Positions 8,886 to 18,700 of a stretch of DNA of 64,000 bases are shown in pieces; positions within the stretch are counted from its first letter, which is position 1, and every line of letters starts with the position of its first letter. Source of the stretch: Phycisphaerales bacterium UBA7800 (lineage in GTDB: Bacteria > Planctomycetota > Phycisphaerae > Phycisphaerales > Phycisphaeraceae); NCBI GenBank assembly GCA_002480565.1, contig DLCK01000013.1, positions 1-64,000 on the forward strand. Direction: 5' to 3'. The notes under the pieces are model-generated. The model was given only the letters and a program-made list of their open reading frames with translations, was not told the origin of the DNA and did not search any database. A program made the translations under genes and the position numbers.

Positions 8886-10028
8886 ATGAAAAACAGTCTC
8901 ACCAAAAGTCTTTCGTTTCTGGATCGCTATCTGACCGTATGGATTTTTACAGCCATGGCAGCAGGCGTCGCGTTGGGCTATTTCGTCCCTCAGGCGGCGG
9001 ATAGCTTAAGTGAAATGAAATTATCCGACGACAGTACAACCAGCTTGCCAATCGCCATCGGCTTGATTTTGATGATGTATGCTCCGCTTGCCAAGGTGCG
9101 GTACGAGGAGTTGCCGGATGTGTTTCGTAACGTCAAGGTGTTGGGTTTATCGCTGGTTCAAAACTGGATCATCGGGCCGATACTCATGACCGCACTTGCC
9201 ATCGGCTGCTTCGGATTCCTTGCCCCTTCCTTGTTTGGTGAAAATCCAATCTGGACGCAGTACATGATCGGGTTAATCATGATTGGTCTGGCTCGCTGCA
9301 TTGCGATGGTCATCGTCTGGAATGAATTAGCCAAGGGGGATAATGAATACTGTGCAGGCCTTGTCGCATTCAACAGTATCTTTCAGATTATTTTTTACAG
9401 TGTCTATGCCTGGGTGTTTATCACTTGGCTGCCACCGATACTCGGACTTAAAGGCAGCAGCGTGGATATCACCATGAGTGAAATTGCCATCAGCGTGCTG
9501 GTGTATCTGGGCATTCCGTTTGGTGCGGGTATGCTCACGCGATTGGTGTTGGTTAAATCCAAGGGACGTGACTGGTACGAAAAGTCATTCATCCCACGCA
9601 TCTCGCCGATGACGTTGATTGCATTACTGTTTACCATCGTGGTGATGTTCGCTTTACAGGGTCAACGGATCATTGCCCGTCCTTGGGATGTACTGCTGAT
9701 AGCCGTGCCACTGTTGATTTATTTTGTGGTGATGTTCATGGTGAGTTTCATCATGGGTCGTAAAGTCGGCGCGGATTATTCCAAGACTGCGACATTGAGT
9801 TTCACCGCTGCGAGTAACAACTTTGAGTTAGCCATTGCCGTTGCCGTTGCCGTGTTTGGCATCCAGTCTGGTGCTGCGTTTGCGGCAGTGATTGGGCCGT
9901 TGGTGGAAGTGCCTGTGTTGATTGCTTTGGTTGGCGTCTCTTTGAAGCTTCAACGCAAATGGTTTACTGAGCCGGATACCACGCCAATGGCTGCGCCGGA
10001 TGCGGGTTGCCCCAGTGGGTTGTCGTAA
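8886..10028 (+). CDS. acr3: Arsenite efflux transporter, ACR3 family
   Basis: The 380-residue inner-membrane protein has about ten transmembrane segments. Diagnostic ACR3 features are LTVWIFTAMAAGVALGYFVP near the N-terminus, the MIGLARCIAMVIVWNELAKGD segment with the conserved Cys (about residue 138), and the C-terminal FTAASNNFELAIAVAVAVFG motif. It exports As(III) using the membrane gradient. It is co-transcribed with arsR, 29 nt downstream. No arsenate reductase gene is nearby, so this minimal unit handles arsenite directly or relies on a reductase elsewhere. Confidence 0.95.
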   Translation: MKNSLTKSLSFLDRYLTVWIFTAMAAGVALGYFVPQAADSLSEMKLSDDSTTSLPIAIGLILMMYAPLAKVRYEELPDVFRNVKVLGLSLVQNWIIGPILMTALAIGCFGFLAPSLFGENPIWTQYMIGLIMIGLARCIAMVIVWNELAKGDNEYCAGLVAFNSIFQIIFYSVYAWVFITWLPPILGLKGSSVDITMSEIAISVLVYLGIPFGAGMLTRLVLVKSKGRDWYEKSFIPRISPMTLIALLFTIVVMFALQGQRIIARPWDVLLIAVPLLIYFVVMFMVSFIMGRKVGADYSKTATLSFTAASNNFELAIAVAVAVFGIQSGAAFAAVIGPLVEVPVLIALVGVSLKLQRKWFTEPDTTPMAAPDAGCPSGLS

Positions 10029-10064
10029 ATGGAACTACCCATTGCGCGTTTGAGTTAATGCTGG

Positions 10065-11045
10065 TCATTGTGCTGCTTGCGTTTTTCGCCAAGTTCCTGG
10101 GGCTTGACCGACCACACGTTTAAAGGCACGACTGAATGCTGCTTCGGACTCATAGCTCAGACGATTGGCACACTCGGCAAGCGTAATATTTTCTGCACGA
10201 AGCCAATTGCCCGCCAACTGCATCCGCCATCTTGTGGTGTACTGCATGGGGGACATGCCTACGAGTTGCGTGAAACGTGCTGAATATGCAGAGCGCGACA
10301 TCAGAGCTTTTTGAGCTAGCGTCGCGACGGTCCATTGCTCCATGGGCTTGCGATGTATCTCCACCAAGGTCGGACCGATGCGTTCGTCTTTAAGCGCGCC
10401 AATCCAGCCGGGCTTTGAAGATGGGTTTTCACTTAGCCAAGTCCGTATCGCCTGGATCACCAGAATGTCTGCAAGACGGGTTACAATCGTTTCACCGCCG
10501 GGCTGTTTACTCAAGGCTTCAGCAGCCATCAGTCGCAGACTGCTATGCATCCAATCTGCATGCGATGAGCTCCAGGTTTGAATGTGAATCATGTCCGGCA
10601 AGAGTTCAATCAAATCGCGAGCAGCAGGATGCTCAATACAAACCGCCCCACAAATCAAAGTCGTAGCCTGACCACCGCCGCCGTAGTGAAGCATCTCGTA
10701 ACGTGGACTTAAATGCTCAATGGGTAAATCGAAATAAGGCTCCGCCGCAGCACCCGCTTCGTGAACAATCCGATGCCCCTGCCCATGGGGAACCAACGCG
10801 AATTCACCGGGCAAAAGTGTGACTGGCGCCTGGCCTTTGAGTTCCAAAACGCATTGCCCATTAGTGACCACATGAAAGAGCAGACAGTCGGGGATGGCTG
10901 GCAAATCAATGCCCCATGGCGCCGACAAATGCGACCGCGTATAGACCACGCCACTCATGGTCAGCGTATGCAAAACCTCCCCAAGCGGATCACTTGAAGC
11001 CCATGCGTCACACGGCGGCATTGTCGGTTGTTTATCCTTGGCCAT
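10065..11045 (-). CDS. AraC-family regulator with N-terminal cupin domain
   Basis: The 326-residue protein has an N-terminal cupin-like (Cupin_6/AraC-binding) domain at about 15-200 and a C-terminal AraC double helix-turn-helix at about 225-322, ending in the typical LSYESEAAFSRAFKRVVGQAPGTWR signature. It is divergent from the NmrA-like gene at 11221, an arrangement that usually means the regulator controls its neighbour. A 13-nt palindrome sits between them. The inducer is unknown. Confidence 0.88.
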   Translation of the reverse strand: MAKDKQPTMPPCDAWASSDPLGEVLHTLTMSGVVYTRSHLSAPWGIDLPAIPDCLLFHVVTNGQCVLELKGQAPVTLLPGEFALVPHGQGHRIVHEAGAAAEPYFDLPIEHLSPRYEMLHYGGGGQATTLICGAVCIEHPAARDLIELLPDMIHIQTWSSSHADWMHSSLRLMAAEALSKQPGGETIVTRLADILVIQAIRTWLSENPSSKPGWIGALKDERIGPTLVEIHRKPMEQWTVATLAQKALMSRSAYSARFTQLVGMSPMQYTTRWRMQLAGNWLRAENITLAECANRLSYESEAAFSRAFKRVVGQAPGTWRKTQAAQ

Positions 11046-11142
11046 AGGAATAGCTTATCAGAGGCACTATTCATTACAACACTAAAAATGGACGATCTGC
11101 AATAGAAATCAAATATTGCGCCATAGTTTATCCATTTTTTAC

Positions 11143-11155
11143 AACTATCATAGTT
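11143..11155. promoter_or_regulatory. Palindrome in the AraC/NmrA divergent promoter region
   Basis: AACTATCATAGTT is a perfect 13-nt palindrome around a central C, in the 175-nt region between the divergent start codons (11045 and 11221). It is a plausible regulator site. Related half-sites (CATAGTTTATCC at about 11122) lie nearby. Confidence 0.4.
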
Positions 11156-11220
11156 CTCGTTGTGATTGACCTGTCATGTGAATCACCGAACCTGCCAACC
11201 TTGACTTTGGAGTCAAAACG

Positions 11221-12087
11221 ATGAACAACGCAATCCAGAACACAAACAATGACCAACCCATTCTCGTGCTTACCGCCAACGGCAAGACCGGCAAACGTGT
11301 TGCCCAACGCCTGGAAAACCAAGGCAGAAAAGTTCGCTACGGATCACGATCTGCTGCGATCCCCTTTGATTGGAACCTGCCAGAAACATGGGGACCGGTA
11401 CTCGAAGGTGTCCATTGTGTCTACATGGTTTACATCCCGGACCTTGCGATTCCCCAAGCCCTTTCAGCAATCCAAGACCTTACCCATCTGGCAGTGCAAA
11501 GTGGCGTCCAAAAGTTAGTCCTGCTTTCAGGTCGCGGTGAAGTCGAAGCACAACGATGCGAGCAATTTGTCCTGAACGCCAACGTCGCATCGACGATTGT
11601 TCGAGCCAGTTGGTTTAATCAGAATTTCAGTGAAGGCGAATTTTTGGATATGGTTCTCAGTGGAACCATTGCGTTACCTGCCGGAGATATCCACGAACCA
11701 TTTATCGATATCGATGACATCGCGGATGTCGTCGTTGCCGCTTTGACCGAAGCTGGACATGATGGAAAAGTATACGAACTAACCGGCCCACGATTACTGA
11801 CCTTTGCTCAAGCTGTAGAGTCAATTGCCAAGGCGTCCGGCAGAGACTTGCAATACGTCCCCATTACCTCTGAACAATTCACCGACGCTCTTGAGGACCA
11901 ACACGTTCCTGCGGACTTTATCTGGCTGTTGAACTATCTGTTTACGCAAGTGCTTGATGGCCGCAATGCACATGTCACCGATGGCGTGCAGGAAGCACTT
12001 GGACGCCCTGCGCGTGACTTTGATTTGTATGCTCAAAATATGGCAGCGACAGGTGTCTGGGATGTGGATTCACTGGTTGGAAATTAA
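11221..12087 (+). CDS. NmrA-like / atypical SDR NAD(P)-binding protein
   Basis: The 288-residue protein has a Rossmann start ILVLTANGKTGKRVAQRL (about residue 14), a variant of the GxxGxxG dinucleotide motif, and the NmrA-type pattern IVRASWFNQNFSEG followed by FIDIDDIADVVVAALTE. It belongs with azoreductase-like and redox-sensor SDR proteins that often lack the catalytic Tyr-Lys pair. It is divergent from the AraC-type regulator, a common pairing for stress-induced oxidoreductases. The final 4 nt overlap the 3' end of the convergent isomerase gene. Confidence 0.85.
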   Translation: MNNAIQNTNNDQPILVLTANGKTGKRVAQRLENQGRKVRYGSRSAAIPFDWNLPETWGPVLEGVHCVYMVYIPDLAIPQALSAIQDLTHLAVQSGVQKLVLLSGRGEVEAQRCEQFVLNANVASTIVRASWFNQNFSEGEFLDMVLSGTIALPAGDIHEPFIDIDDIADVVVAALTEAGHDGKVYELTGPRLLTFAQAVESIAKASGRDLQYVPITSEQFTDALEDQHVPADFIWLLNYLFTQVLDGRNAHVTDGVQEALGRPARDFDLYAQNMAATGVWDVDSLVGN

Positions 12088-12947
12088 TCATTGAAGACAG
12101 CTTGTAATCCATCGAGAGCTTCTTTGTTGATTCGTCTTGTCACTGCATTGGCATTGGGATCATCACATTTAAGCGGTGCTGAGAGTTCGACCATCAAATG
12201 ATTGTTGATCTGCTGCGGATCGAAGCATGCAAAGAAACGCTTCCAGTCAAAGGTGCCCTGACCAATAGGCAGGTGCTGGTCGGACAAGCCATTGTTATCT
12301 GACAGATGCAAATGCACGATTCGGTTGCCGAAGGTGTCAATGATTTTCTCAATGGAATGTTCCGGCCTCACGTGATAATGACCGGTGTCAAAACACATGC
12401 CGATGTTAGTCCGGTCGAGTTGTTCCAATAGAGCTTGCAGATAGGCAAACGAATTAAACGGGACGTTTTCAATTGCAAGTAATGTACCACTGTCACCCAA
12501 TACATCACTGATGGCCAAGGACAGATCGACATCCCATTGCATTGCTTGCTTCATGATTGGCGTGACATGCAGAAGCTTATGATAGACAGGATGGATCACC
12601 ATGGCTTTGACTTTCATGGCCGACGCTGCCTTGGCATGACGACTGAGCATCGCAATCCCTTCTGCTCGATCTGTATCCAGCAAGGGATAGTACGGGCCAT
12701 GGACACTAATGGGTTCAATGCCAATCTCTCGGATGGCTTGGCCGAGTTCCTGCCAATAGTTGTTCCCCAACTGTTTCATCCAAGGCTCAAAGTGCGCAAT
12801 CGTCAGTTCCAAGTCATCGTAACCATCCTCAACCAGCGCTCGTGCCTCATCAAGTACAGCGTCAGTGATGTTGTCGAAGTTTAATTCTTCGACATGGGCA
12901 TGAATATGAGCACCGGTACCGATGCGAAGGAGCTTTTGCGTTTTCAT
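12084..12947 (-). CDS. Sugar phosphate isomerase/epimerase-like TIM barrel
   Basis: The 287-residue protein has the xylose-isomerase-like (AP_endonuc_2) pattern: ISVHGPYYPLLD, MVIHPVYHK, LLAIENVPFNSF, MCFDTGHYHV and IVHLHLSDNNG carry the expected metal-binding His, Glu and Asp residues at the barrel strand ends. It likely isomerises a sugar or sugar acid. It is divergent from the LacI-type gene at 13135, and the shared 187-nt region carries paired operator palindromes, so this gene is a probable target of that repressor. Confidence 0.82.
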   Translation of the reverse strand: MKTQKLLRIGTGAHIHAHVEELNFDNITDAVLDEARALVEDGYDDLELTIAHFEPWMKQLGNNYWQELGQAIREIGIEPISVHGPYYPLLDTDRAEGIAMLSRHAKAASAMKVKAMVIHPVYHKLLHVTPIMKQAMQWDVDLSLAISDVLGDSGTLLAIENVPFNSFAYLQALLEQLDRTNIGMCFDTGHYHVRPEHSIEKIIDTFGNRIVHLHLSDNNGLSDQHLPIGQGTFDWKRFFACFDPQQINNHLMVELSAPLKCDDPNANAVTRRINKEALDGLQAVFND

Positions 12948-13024
12948 GCGGAGTTCCTGAAAAATAAATGACTTAAATACGTCTCACCTGCAAGGAGTAT
13001 AGCATCGTCTCACACGATTTAAAC

Positions 13025-13094
13025 ATAGCACGTGCAATTAATCTATTTTTTAATGGTTCTCAAACATACTTGCGGGTATAATTGCACGTGCTAT
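13025..13094. promoter_or_regulatory. Paired LacI-type operators in a divergent promoter
   Basis: Two perfect 16-nt arms, ATAGCACGTGCAATTA (13025-13040) and its reverse complement TAATTGCACGTGCTAT (13079-13094), each contain the 8-nt palindrome GCACGTGC. Centres are 54 bp apart, about five helical turns, suited to DNA looping. The right copy overlaps a TATAAT -10 box (13077-13082) for the LacI-type gene, so it should block that promoter. Confidence 0.8.
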
Positions 13095-13134
13095 ACATGA
13101 TCGCAAACAGAGAAATGACCAAGGATATTCAACG

Positions 13135-14178
13135 ATGGCAGTGACACTTCGACAAATTGCTCAGCTCGCTGGCGTATCACATCAGGTGGTGAGCAAAGTA
13201 CTTAACGGCGGCGCCAACGGTGTTGGAGCAAGTGATGCCACACGTCTTCGCATTCAGCAGATTGCCCGTGAGTTGGGGTATCGGCCTGATGGCGCCAGTC
13301 GCGCTTTACGCAGCGGACGCTATCAAAACATTGGCATTCTCATGGGTGGTGAAGATTTGTTGTACCTCCCACAGCACACTTTGATGGCCATGAGCCGTGA
13401 GCTTGCACAAAAGGATTATCTGAGCACCTTGGTCTGCACCAAAGGTTTTGACGAAGAAGCTTTGGAGATCAATCCAATCCTCAAAGCCAAGATGGTGGAT
13501 GTGCTGTTAATCAGTTTCGTCACACCGATGGGTGAAGCCTTTACCAAAGCGATTGACCGTTTGGACATCCCCGTACTTTGGCTTAACCAGAACGGCCCGG
13601 TGGATTGCCTGAGTGTTGATGAATATGGTGCGACGGTTCAACTTGTCGAGCATCTGGCAGGGCTTGGGCACACACGAATCACTTTCCTGGGATTTAATAT
13701 CGGCCATGAGTATTCGCCACACGTGTCCGATCGAATTCGTGGTTTTGATGAAAGCTGCGAATCACTTGGCCTTGAAGCATTACATTACACGCATCATAAA
13801 GTTGCCCGGCCTGATCGTGCTCAAGCATGCAAACGTTGGCTGAGCAATCCGCGTCGTAGCAAAGCAGTCATCGTCAATTCACTTTCAGCAGCACAGGCTT
13901 TGACGCAAACCGCAGTCCAAATGGGCTTGCGTATTCCCGAAGACCTGGCAATCGCATCCTATGACGATGGCATGCACTTTGATGCCAATGTCCCCGCCAT
14001 TACCTGTGCAATTCGCCCGACTGAAGCCTTTGGTATGCAAGCTGCAAAAATGGCTTTGACACGTGCCGAAAAACCAGAACAAAACGTCCCCAGTTGTGTC
14101 ATGCCCTTCTCATTAGCCATCGGTGGCACAACAGATTGCAATGACCCCGTCCCGCAGGATCACACCGTTGAATCCTGA
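13135..14178 (+). CDS. LacI-family transcriptional regulator
   Basis: The 347-residue repressor has an N-terminal helix-turn-helix (VTLRQIAQLAGVSHQVVSKV, residues 2-21, followed by a hinge helix region around 45-58) and a periplasmic-binding-protein-like effector domain from about 62. Q replaces the more usual T in SHQVVSKVLNG. It stands ahead of the pseudopilin, HAD and DUF4838 genes and divergent from the isomerase; palindromic operators overlap its promoter. It probably senses a sugar released by the neighbouring hydrolases. Confidence 0.92.
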   Translation: MAVTLRQIAQLAGVSHQVVSKVLNGGANGVGASDATRLRIQQIARELGYRPDGASRALRSGRYQNIGILMGGEDLLYLPQHTLMAMSRELAQKDYLSTLVCTKGFDEEALEINPILKAKMVDVLLISFVTPMGEAFTKAIDRLDIPVLWLNQNGPVDCLSVDEYGATVQLVEHLAGLGHTRITFLGFNIGHEYSPHVSDRIRGFDESCESLGLEALHYTHHKVARPDRAQACKRWLSNPRRSKAVIVNSLSAAQALTQTAVQMGLRIPEDLAIASYDDGMHFDANVPAITCAIRPTEAFGMQAAKMALTRAEKPEQNVPSCVMPFSLAIGGTTDCNDPVPQDHTVES

Positions 14179-14208
14179 GCATATATAACTGACTTTTGGA
14201 GTAGAAAA

Positions 14209-14865
14209 ATGACACCTCGTAAGGCATTTACCTTGATTGAACTGTTAGTGGTGATATCAATCATTTCCCTGTTGATATCAATTCTTTTACCGGCTTTGGC
14301 TTCGGCTAGAGAGAGTGCGCGTGCCATTAAATGCAATGCCAATATGCACGCACTTGGGCAAGCTACGCAGATATACACCAGTGATTTTCAGGAGTATCTG
14401 CCACATCTTAAAGACCCCACTTCCACCCCTTCATACACTGTTTGGACACGCTCGGGAACATGGTTTGCCTTACTTGGCGGACATGTTTTTAACTGGAAGG
14501 TCAAACAATTAAGTGTCGGCCCTGCGGAAGTGGAACTTCAAGGCCCAAACGTGATTCATTGTCCTTCAAATTTCAATGACAAGAATTGGAATGTCAATCA
14601 CTATGCTTCGTCACTGCGTAATGAAAATTTGCGGACCACAGATATTCTAAAACCCTCTGCGCGTATTTTCCTGCTGGATTCCAAAAGTAGTGAACTGCCC
14701 GTCAATGACACCAATTATTTCAACTACACAGCCGGTTACCAAGACAAGTGGGTCATGCGGCATCAAGGTGGCGCCAACTTCCTGTTTCTTGATGGACATG
14801 CCGTTCGCCAACCTGAAGCAGCATTCCGTGAGACTGGCAATATTGTTTTCAAATGGTCTGAATAG
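14209..14865 (+). CDS. Pseudopilin-like secreted protein
   Basis: The 218-residue protein opens with a type IV prepilin/pseudopilin leader: KAFTLIELLVVISIISLL, with cleavage expected before F (KA^F) and E5 present, followed by one membrane helix. The C-terminal part contains the HQGGANFLFLDGHA block of the planctomycete H-X9-DG protein class. Starting 30 nt after the LacI-type gene with GGAG before its ATG, it is probably in the same operon. In this phylum such proteins occur in many copies beside transport and degradation genes; their role is unproven. Confidence 0.85.
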   Translation: MTPRKAFTLIELLVVISIISLLISILLPALASARESARAIKCNANMHALGQATQIYTSDFQEYLPHLKDPTSTPSYTVWTRSGTWFALLGGHVFNWKVKQLSVGPAEVELQGPNVIHCPSNFNDKNWNVNHYASSLRNENLRTTDILKPSARIFLLDSKSSELPVNDTNYFNYTAGYQDKWVMRHQGGANFLFLDGHAVRQPEAAFRETGNIVFKWSE

Positions 14866-14884
14866 AAATTGGAATCCCATATAG

Positions 14885-15727
14885 ATGAAGTATCCTCTCC
14901 CCAATGAATCCCCGTCAATCATCAACAGCCTGGATAGTATTGCAACACGTACTGACCTGCGACTGATTGCATTGGATTTTGATTTAACAATATATGACCA
15001 TGCCAATCCGCTTCATACCCTTGAACTCCAGAAATGGATGCTTCGTATGGCGGAACATGGCATTGCAGTGGGCTTGGCCTCGGGTCGACCGGTAGCGGAT
15101 CTACGCACGCCACTCGATGAGATTGGTTGGAAATGGGCTGATCCCTTTCCTTCTTTTGTCGTCGGATATGAAGGCGAGATCTACAGACCCGATGGCCGCC
15201 CCTGGCCCGGCGCCGAGTCGTACAACACAAAACGCCGCCAAGCCATTGAAGATGCCAACACATGGCTTGAAGAACGTTTTGAGACTTTGCTAGTCTGGGC
15301 AGAAGGTGCGCATCTTGAATTGATGCATCCCATCAGCACGTCACCCGGCGGGACGCATGTCGTCTTTCAAACACCAGAGATGGCAGAAATCGCACGACGA
15401 AAACTCGTTGTCATGCTCAATGATCAACCGGACATCGCAGTCTTGCGGAATCATCACATCCTGCTTGCTTTACCTAAGTCAGCAGGCAAAGGCGCCGCAC
15501 TCGAAGAGTTGGCCAGGCTACATGACTACCAAACATCACAGGTTCTATGTATCGGCGACAACCTTAATGACTGGTCGATGCTCTGTGAAAACCGAGGCTT
15601 TAACATTGCCACCGTTGCCAATGCAGACAACCAAATCCTCGAACAAGTCACGCAACGTGGCGGTTATGTATCACCACATGCGATTAGCCGTGGTGTCGCT
15701 GACATATTTGACCAATACCTCAAATAA
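14885..15727 (+). CDS. HAD-superfamily phosphatase, Cof/sucrose-phosphatase-like
   Basis: The 280-residue cytoplasmic protein has HAD motif I LRLIALDFDLTIYD (about residues 22-35; DxDLT), motif II as GLASGRP, a cap domain, motif III lysine in LPKSAGKGAAL, and motif IV CIGDNLNDWSML. It probably dephosphorylates a sugar phosphate. It begins 19 nt after the pseudopilin gene and is followed within 40 nt by the DUF4838 gene, suggesting one operon for oligosaccharide uptake and use. Confidence 0.88.
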   Translation: MKYPLPNESPSIINSLDSIATRTDLRLIALDFDLTIYDHANPLHTLELQKWMLRMAEHGIAVGLASGRPVADLRTPLDEIGWKWADPFPSFVVGYEGEIYRPDGRPWPGAESYNTKRRQAIEDANTWLEERFETLLVWAEGAHLELMHPISTSPGGTHVVFQTPEMAEIARRKLVVMLNDQPDIAVLRNHHILLALPKSAGKGAALEELARLHDYQTSQVLCIGDNLNDWSMLCENRGFNIATVANADNQILEQVTQRGGYVSPHAISRGVADIFDQYLK

Positions 15728-15764
15728 ATACATATACCCAATAAATACATGGGAGATCGACAAG

Positions 15765-18700
15765 TTGAAATACATCCATTGCACCATCCTTACTGCCTTA
15801 CTTCTATTAATTGGAATAGCACGTTTGGATGCACAAACTATTATCATTCCCCAGTCTCCGACAGAGACTGAAACATTTGCTGCCAACGAACTGCAAACCT
15901 ATCTATCACGTATTCTCAACAAGAAAGTCGATCTTCTTTCTGACAATAAAACGCACAATCAAGGCTTACATATTACTGTTGGTCGTACCCAATCCAACCA
16001 ACACCACCTGTCTCGCTTTGAGGTTGGCGTAACATCACGTGGGCCTGACAGCTATGTGATGAAGGTTAACCCCCAACGTGTTGAACTAATTGGTGGTTCG
16101 GATCGTGGGACGTTGTATGCGGTCTATGCGTTTTTGGAAATGCAAGGTTGCCGTTGGTATTCACCTTGGGAGGCAGACCATTTTATTCCCCAACGCAAAG
16201 TACTCAATCTCACACCTACGGATGTCTTACATATCCCTACATTCGTTCAACGCGATATTGGCCATGAGACTCCCAAAGACAGCACCGTGGCAGGTTTTAT
16301 TGATTGGATGGCGAAAAACCGTTTAAATCATAATTTTGCAGCGCGTCAATATCACTTGAACAAGGCCTATCGTGGTGGCGATCCGAACCGTAAGGCATGG
16401 GTTAAGCGTGGTGATCATATGCGTTGGCAATGGATTTGTCACAACTTTGCATGGTTTTTCAAGGATGTCGAAAAAACGTTTGAAGAGCATCCGGAATATT
16501 TCAGTCTCTATAAAAATCGTCGTATTAATATCGGTACCGCTCAACGCCGACACTATGGCGGGGGCAATCTATGTACCACCAATCCTGACGTCATCAAACT
16601 TGCAGCTGACTTTGCGATCAAATGGTTTGACGATCATCCCACCGGCACTGTGGTCCCTATGTGGCCTGGAGATGGCGCCATTAAGTGGTGTGAATGCGAC
16701 AACTGCAATGCTTTGGGGGGTAAAAATTTCACCACTGGCCCCGAAGGCAGTATGTCCCGACGAATGGTCACGTTCGTCAATGCGGTCGCCAAACAAGTCG
16801 CCCCCAAACACCCTGATCGTTTGCTCCTTTTGCCTGCTTATGCCAACTACATCGATCCGGTGGAAGACCTGTCCATTGAACCCAACATCATGGTTCAATA
16901 CTGTTATCACGCGGACTATGCTCACGGGCCGATGCAGTCATCGCTCAATAGCCATGCCGTCGAACAGATGAAAGCATGGGCCCAAAAAGTCCCCGGTCGT
17001 TTTGGCGTATGGGAATATTTTTTAATCGGTGACTACACTGTCAAAAATCATGTGCCGGTGGTCTTGCCTTTGATCTATCGTGTACGGGACACAGTGCAAT
17101 TTTTTAAGAGTATTGGAACGCGTTATTACTTTACGCAGTCCACATCTGCCTATCACCGCTACAACACACTTCTATACTATGCATTGGCAAGATACCTTGA
17201 TGATCCTGATCTGGATGCCGATGAATTAATCCGTGAATATTGTGAAAATCAGTTCGGTGAAGCTGCCCAGCCGATGACTACGTATTACATGTTGTTGGAA
17301 CAAGCCGTCGAACAAGCCGACTGGCACCCCCAACTCTATGCAGACGTCACCACACCTTCACCGTTGGTATGGACGGACAAGATCATTCAATCAAGTTCGG
17401 AATTACTCAAACAAGCTCATGCAAATAACTCTGATTCGCGCGTTGCGAAGCAATTGGCAATGGTTCAGGAAGCGCACGATCAAACACTCCAAAGTGTCCG
17501 CACGCAAAACATGGCCGGACTTGATGCCAAGACGATCTGGCGATTACAGCGTAATGAGGACACCTACATCATCAACGCTGATGGTAAAGAGGCGGATGCC
17601 AAACGACAGCAGCAATTGGCACTAAACGCCTTGGATCAAGGACAGTTTGATCCCCGCCATCAACGCTTGCTCTTTCGCAGTCGCAAACGCAGCATCCCAT
17701 TGGTAAAGATTCAGAATGATGCCTTGCAGTTAACTGTCGTTCCTGAAATCGGCGGGCGCATCGTGCGGATCATTGACAGGAAAACCGGTTGGAATTTCAT
17801 CAAAGAAAAACCAGGCGATGACACACTTGATCAACTCGGTGCCAGTTACTTCGCATACGGTGGCTATGAAGAGTATGCGAGTAAAGCCTTTGCCGGAGCC
17901 GGTTGGGAAACACCCTTTACCAGTGAGCAAATCACCAACTCCAATGGCACAACCTTGAAACTCACCGCGGAAGTTGATGACTATCGACTGGTGCGAACTA
18001 TCTCTCTTGGTAACGGTATGGATACAGTGGTCAAGATTGAATCGGTACTGACCAACCTTTCTGGGGAATCGCGATCGTCTGTCTTACGTGTCCATCCGAG
18101 CCTGACTTTGGGGCAAGAGGCTGGCAACTATCCTATCTGGATTCGTGACCCAGCTAAACAGATTCATCAAGGTATGGTTGTTGAACATCACGACGGACCT
18201 TCAATACAAACTGACGGCTTCTGGGCCATTGCCAACCCACTTAAAAACCGAGCTGTGATTCATACCTTCGATCCATCGCAAGCGTCGGCATACCTGTTTT
18301 GCAGCGAGAAACAAGACTATTTCAACATGGAACTCATCGGCCAACCCAAAGCGTTAGCACCCAATGAATCGCTTGCAATCACACAAACCTGGCGAGTAAT
18401 CAATGATGCCAAATCTGAATTACCACAATGGATACCCGGGGCGGTGGTGGAGAAAGAACCTGCGCCCAAGTGCATACCCATCGGAAAGAAGGTGTCCTAT
18501 GTACCAGGCAAGATCGGCAAGGCAGCGTATTTTGATGCAACTGCCAATGTGAGTTACGACACGCATAATCTGCGGATGGATGCCGGTACGATTGCCATGT
18601 GGGTCCAACTCCCCATCGACCTTGCCGACGCCAAAGGTCAGTTTCTCTTCGGCACAGCTAGCAACAATCCAGACTGGACGTTTGCGGCATTAGATCAGGG

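Noticed and set aside
15357..15764. Upstream extension of the DUF4838 gene into the HAD gene
   Set aside because: It overlaps the clearly coding HAD frame; the TTG at 15765 with GGGAGA gives a proper signal peptide.
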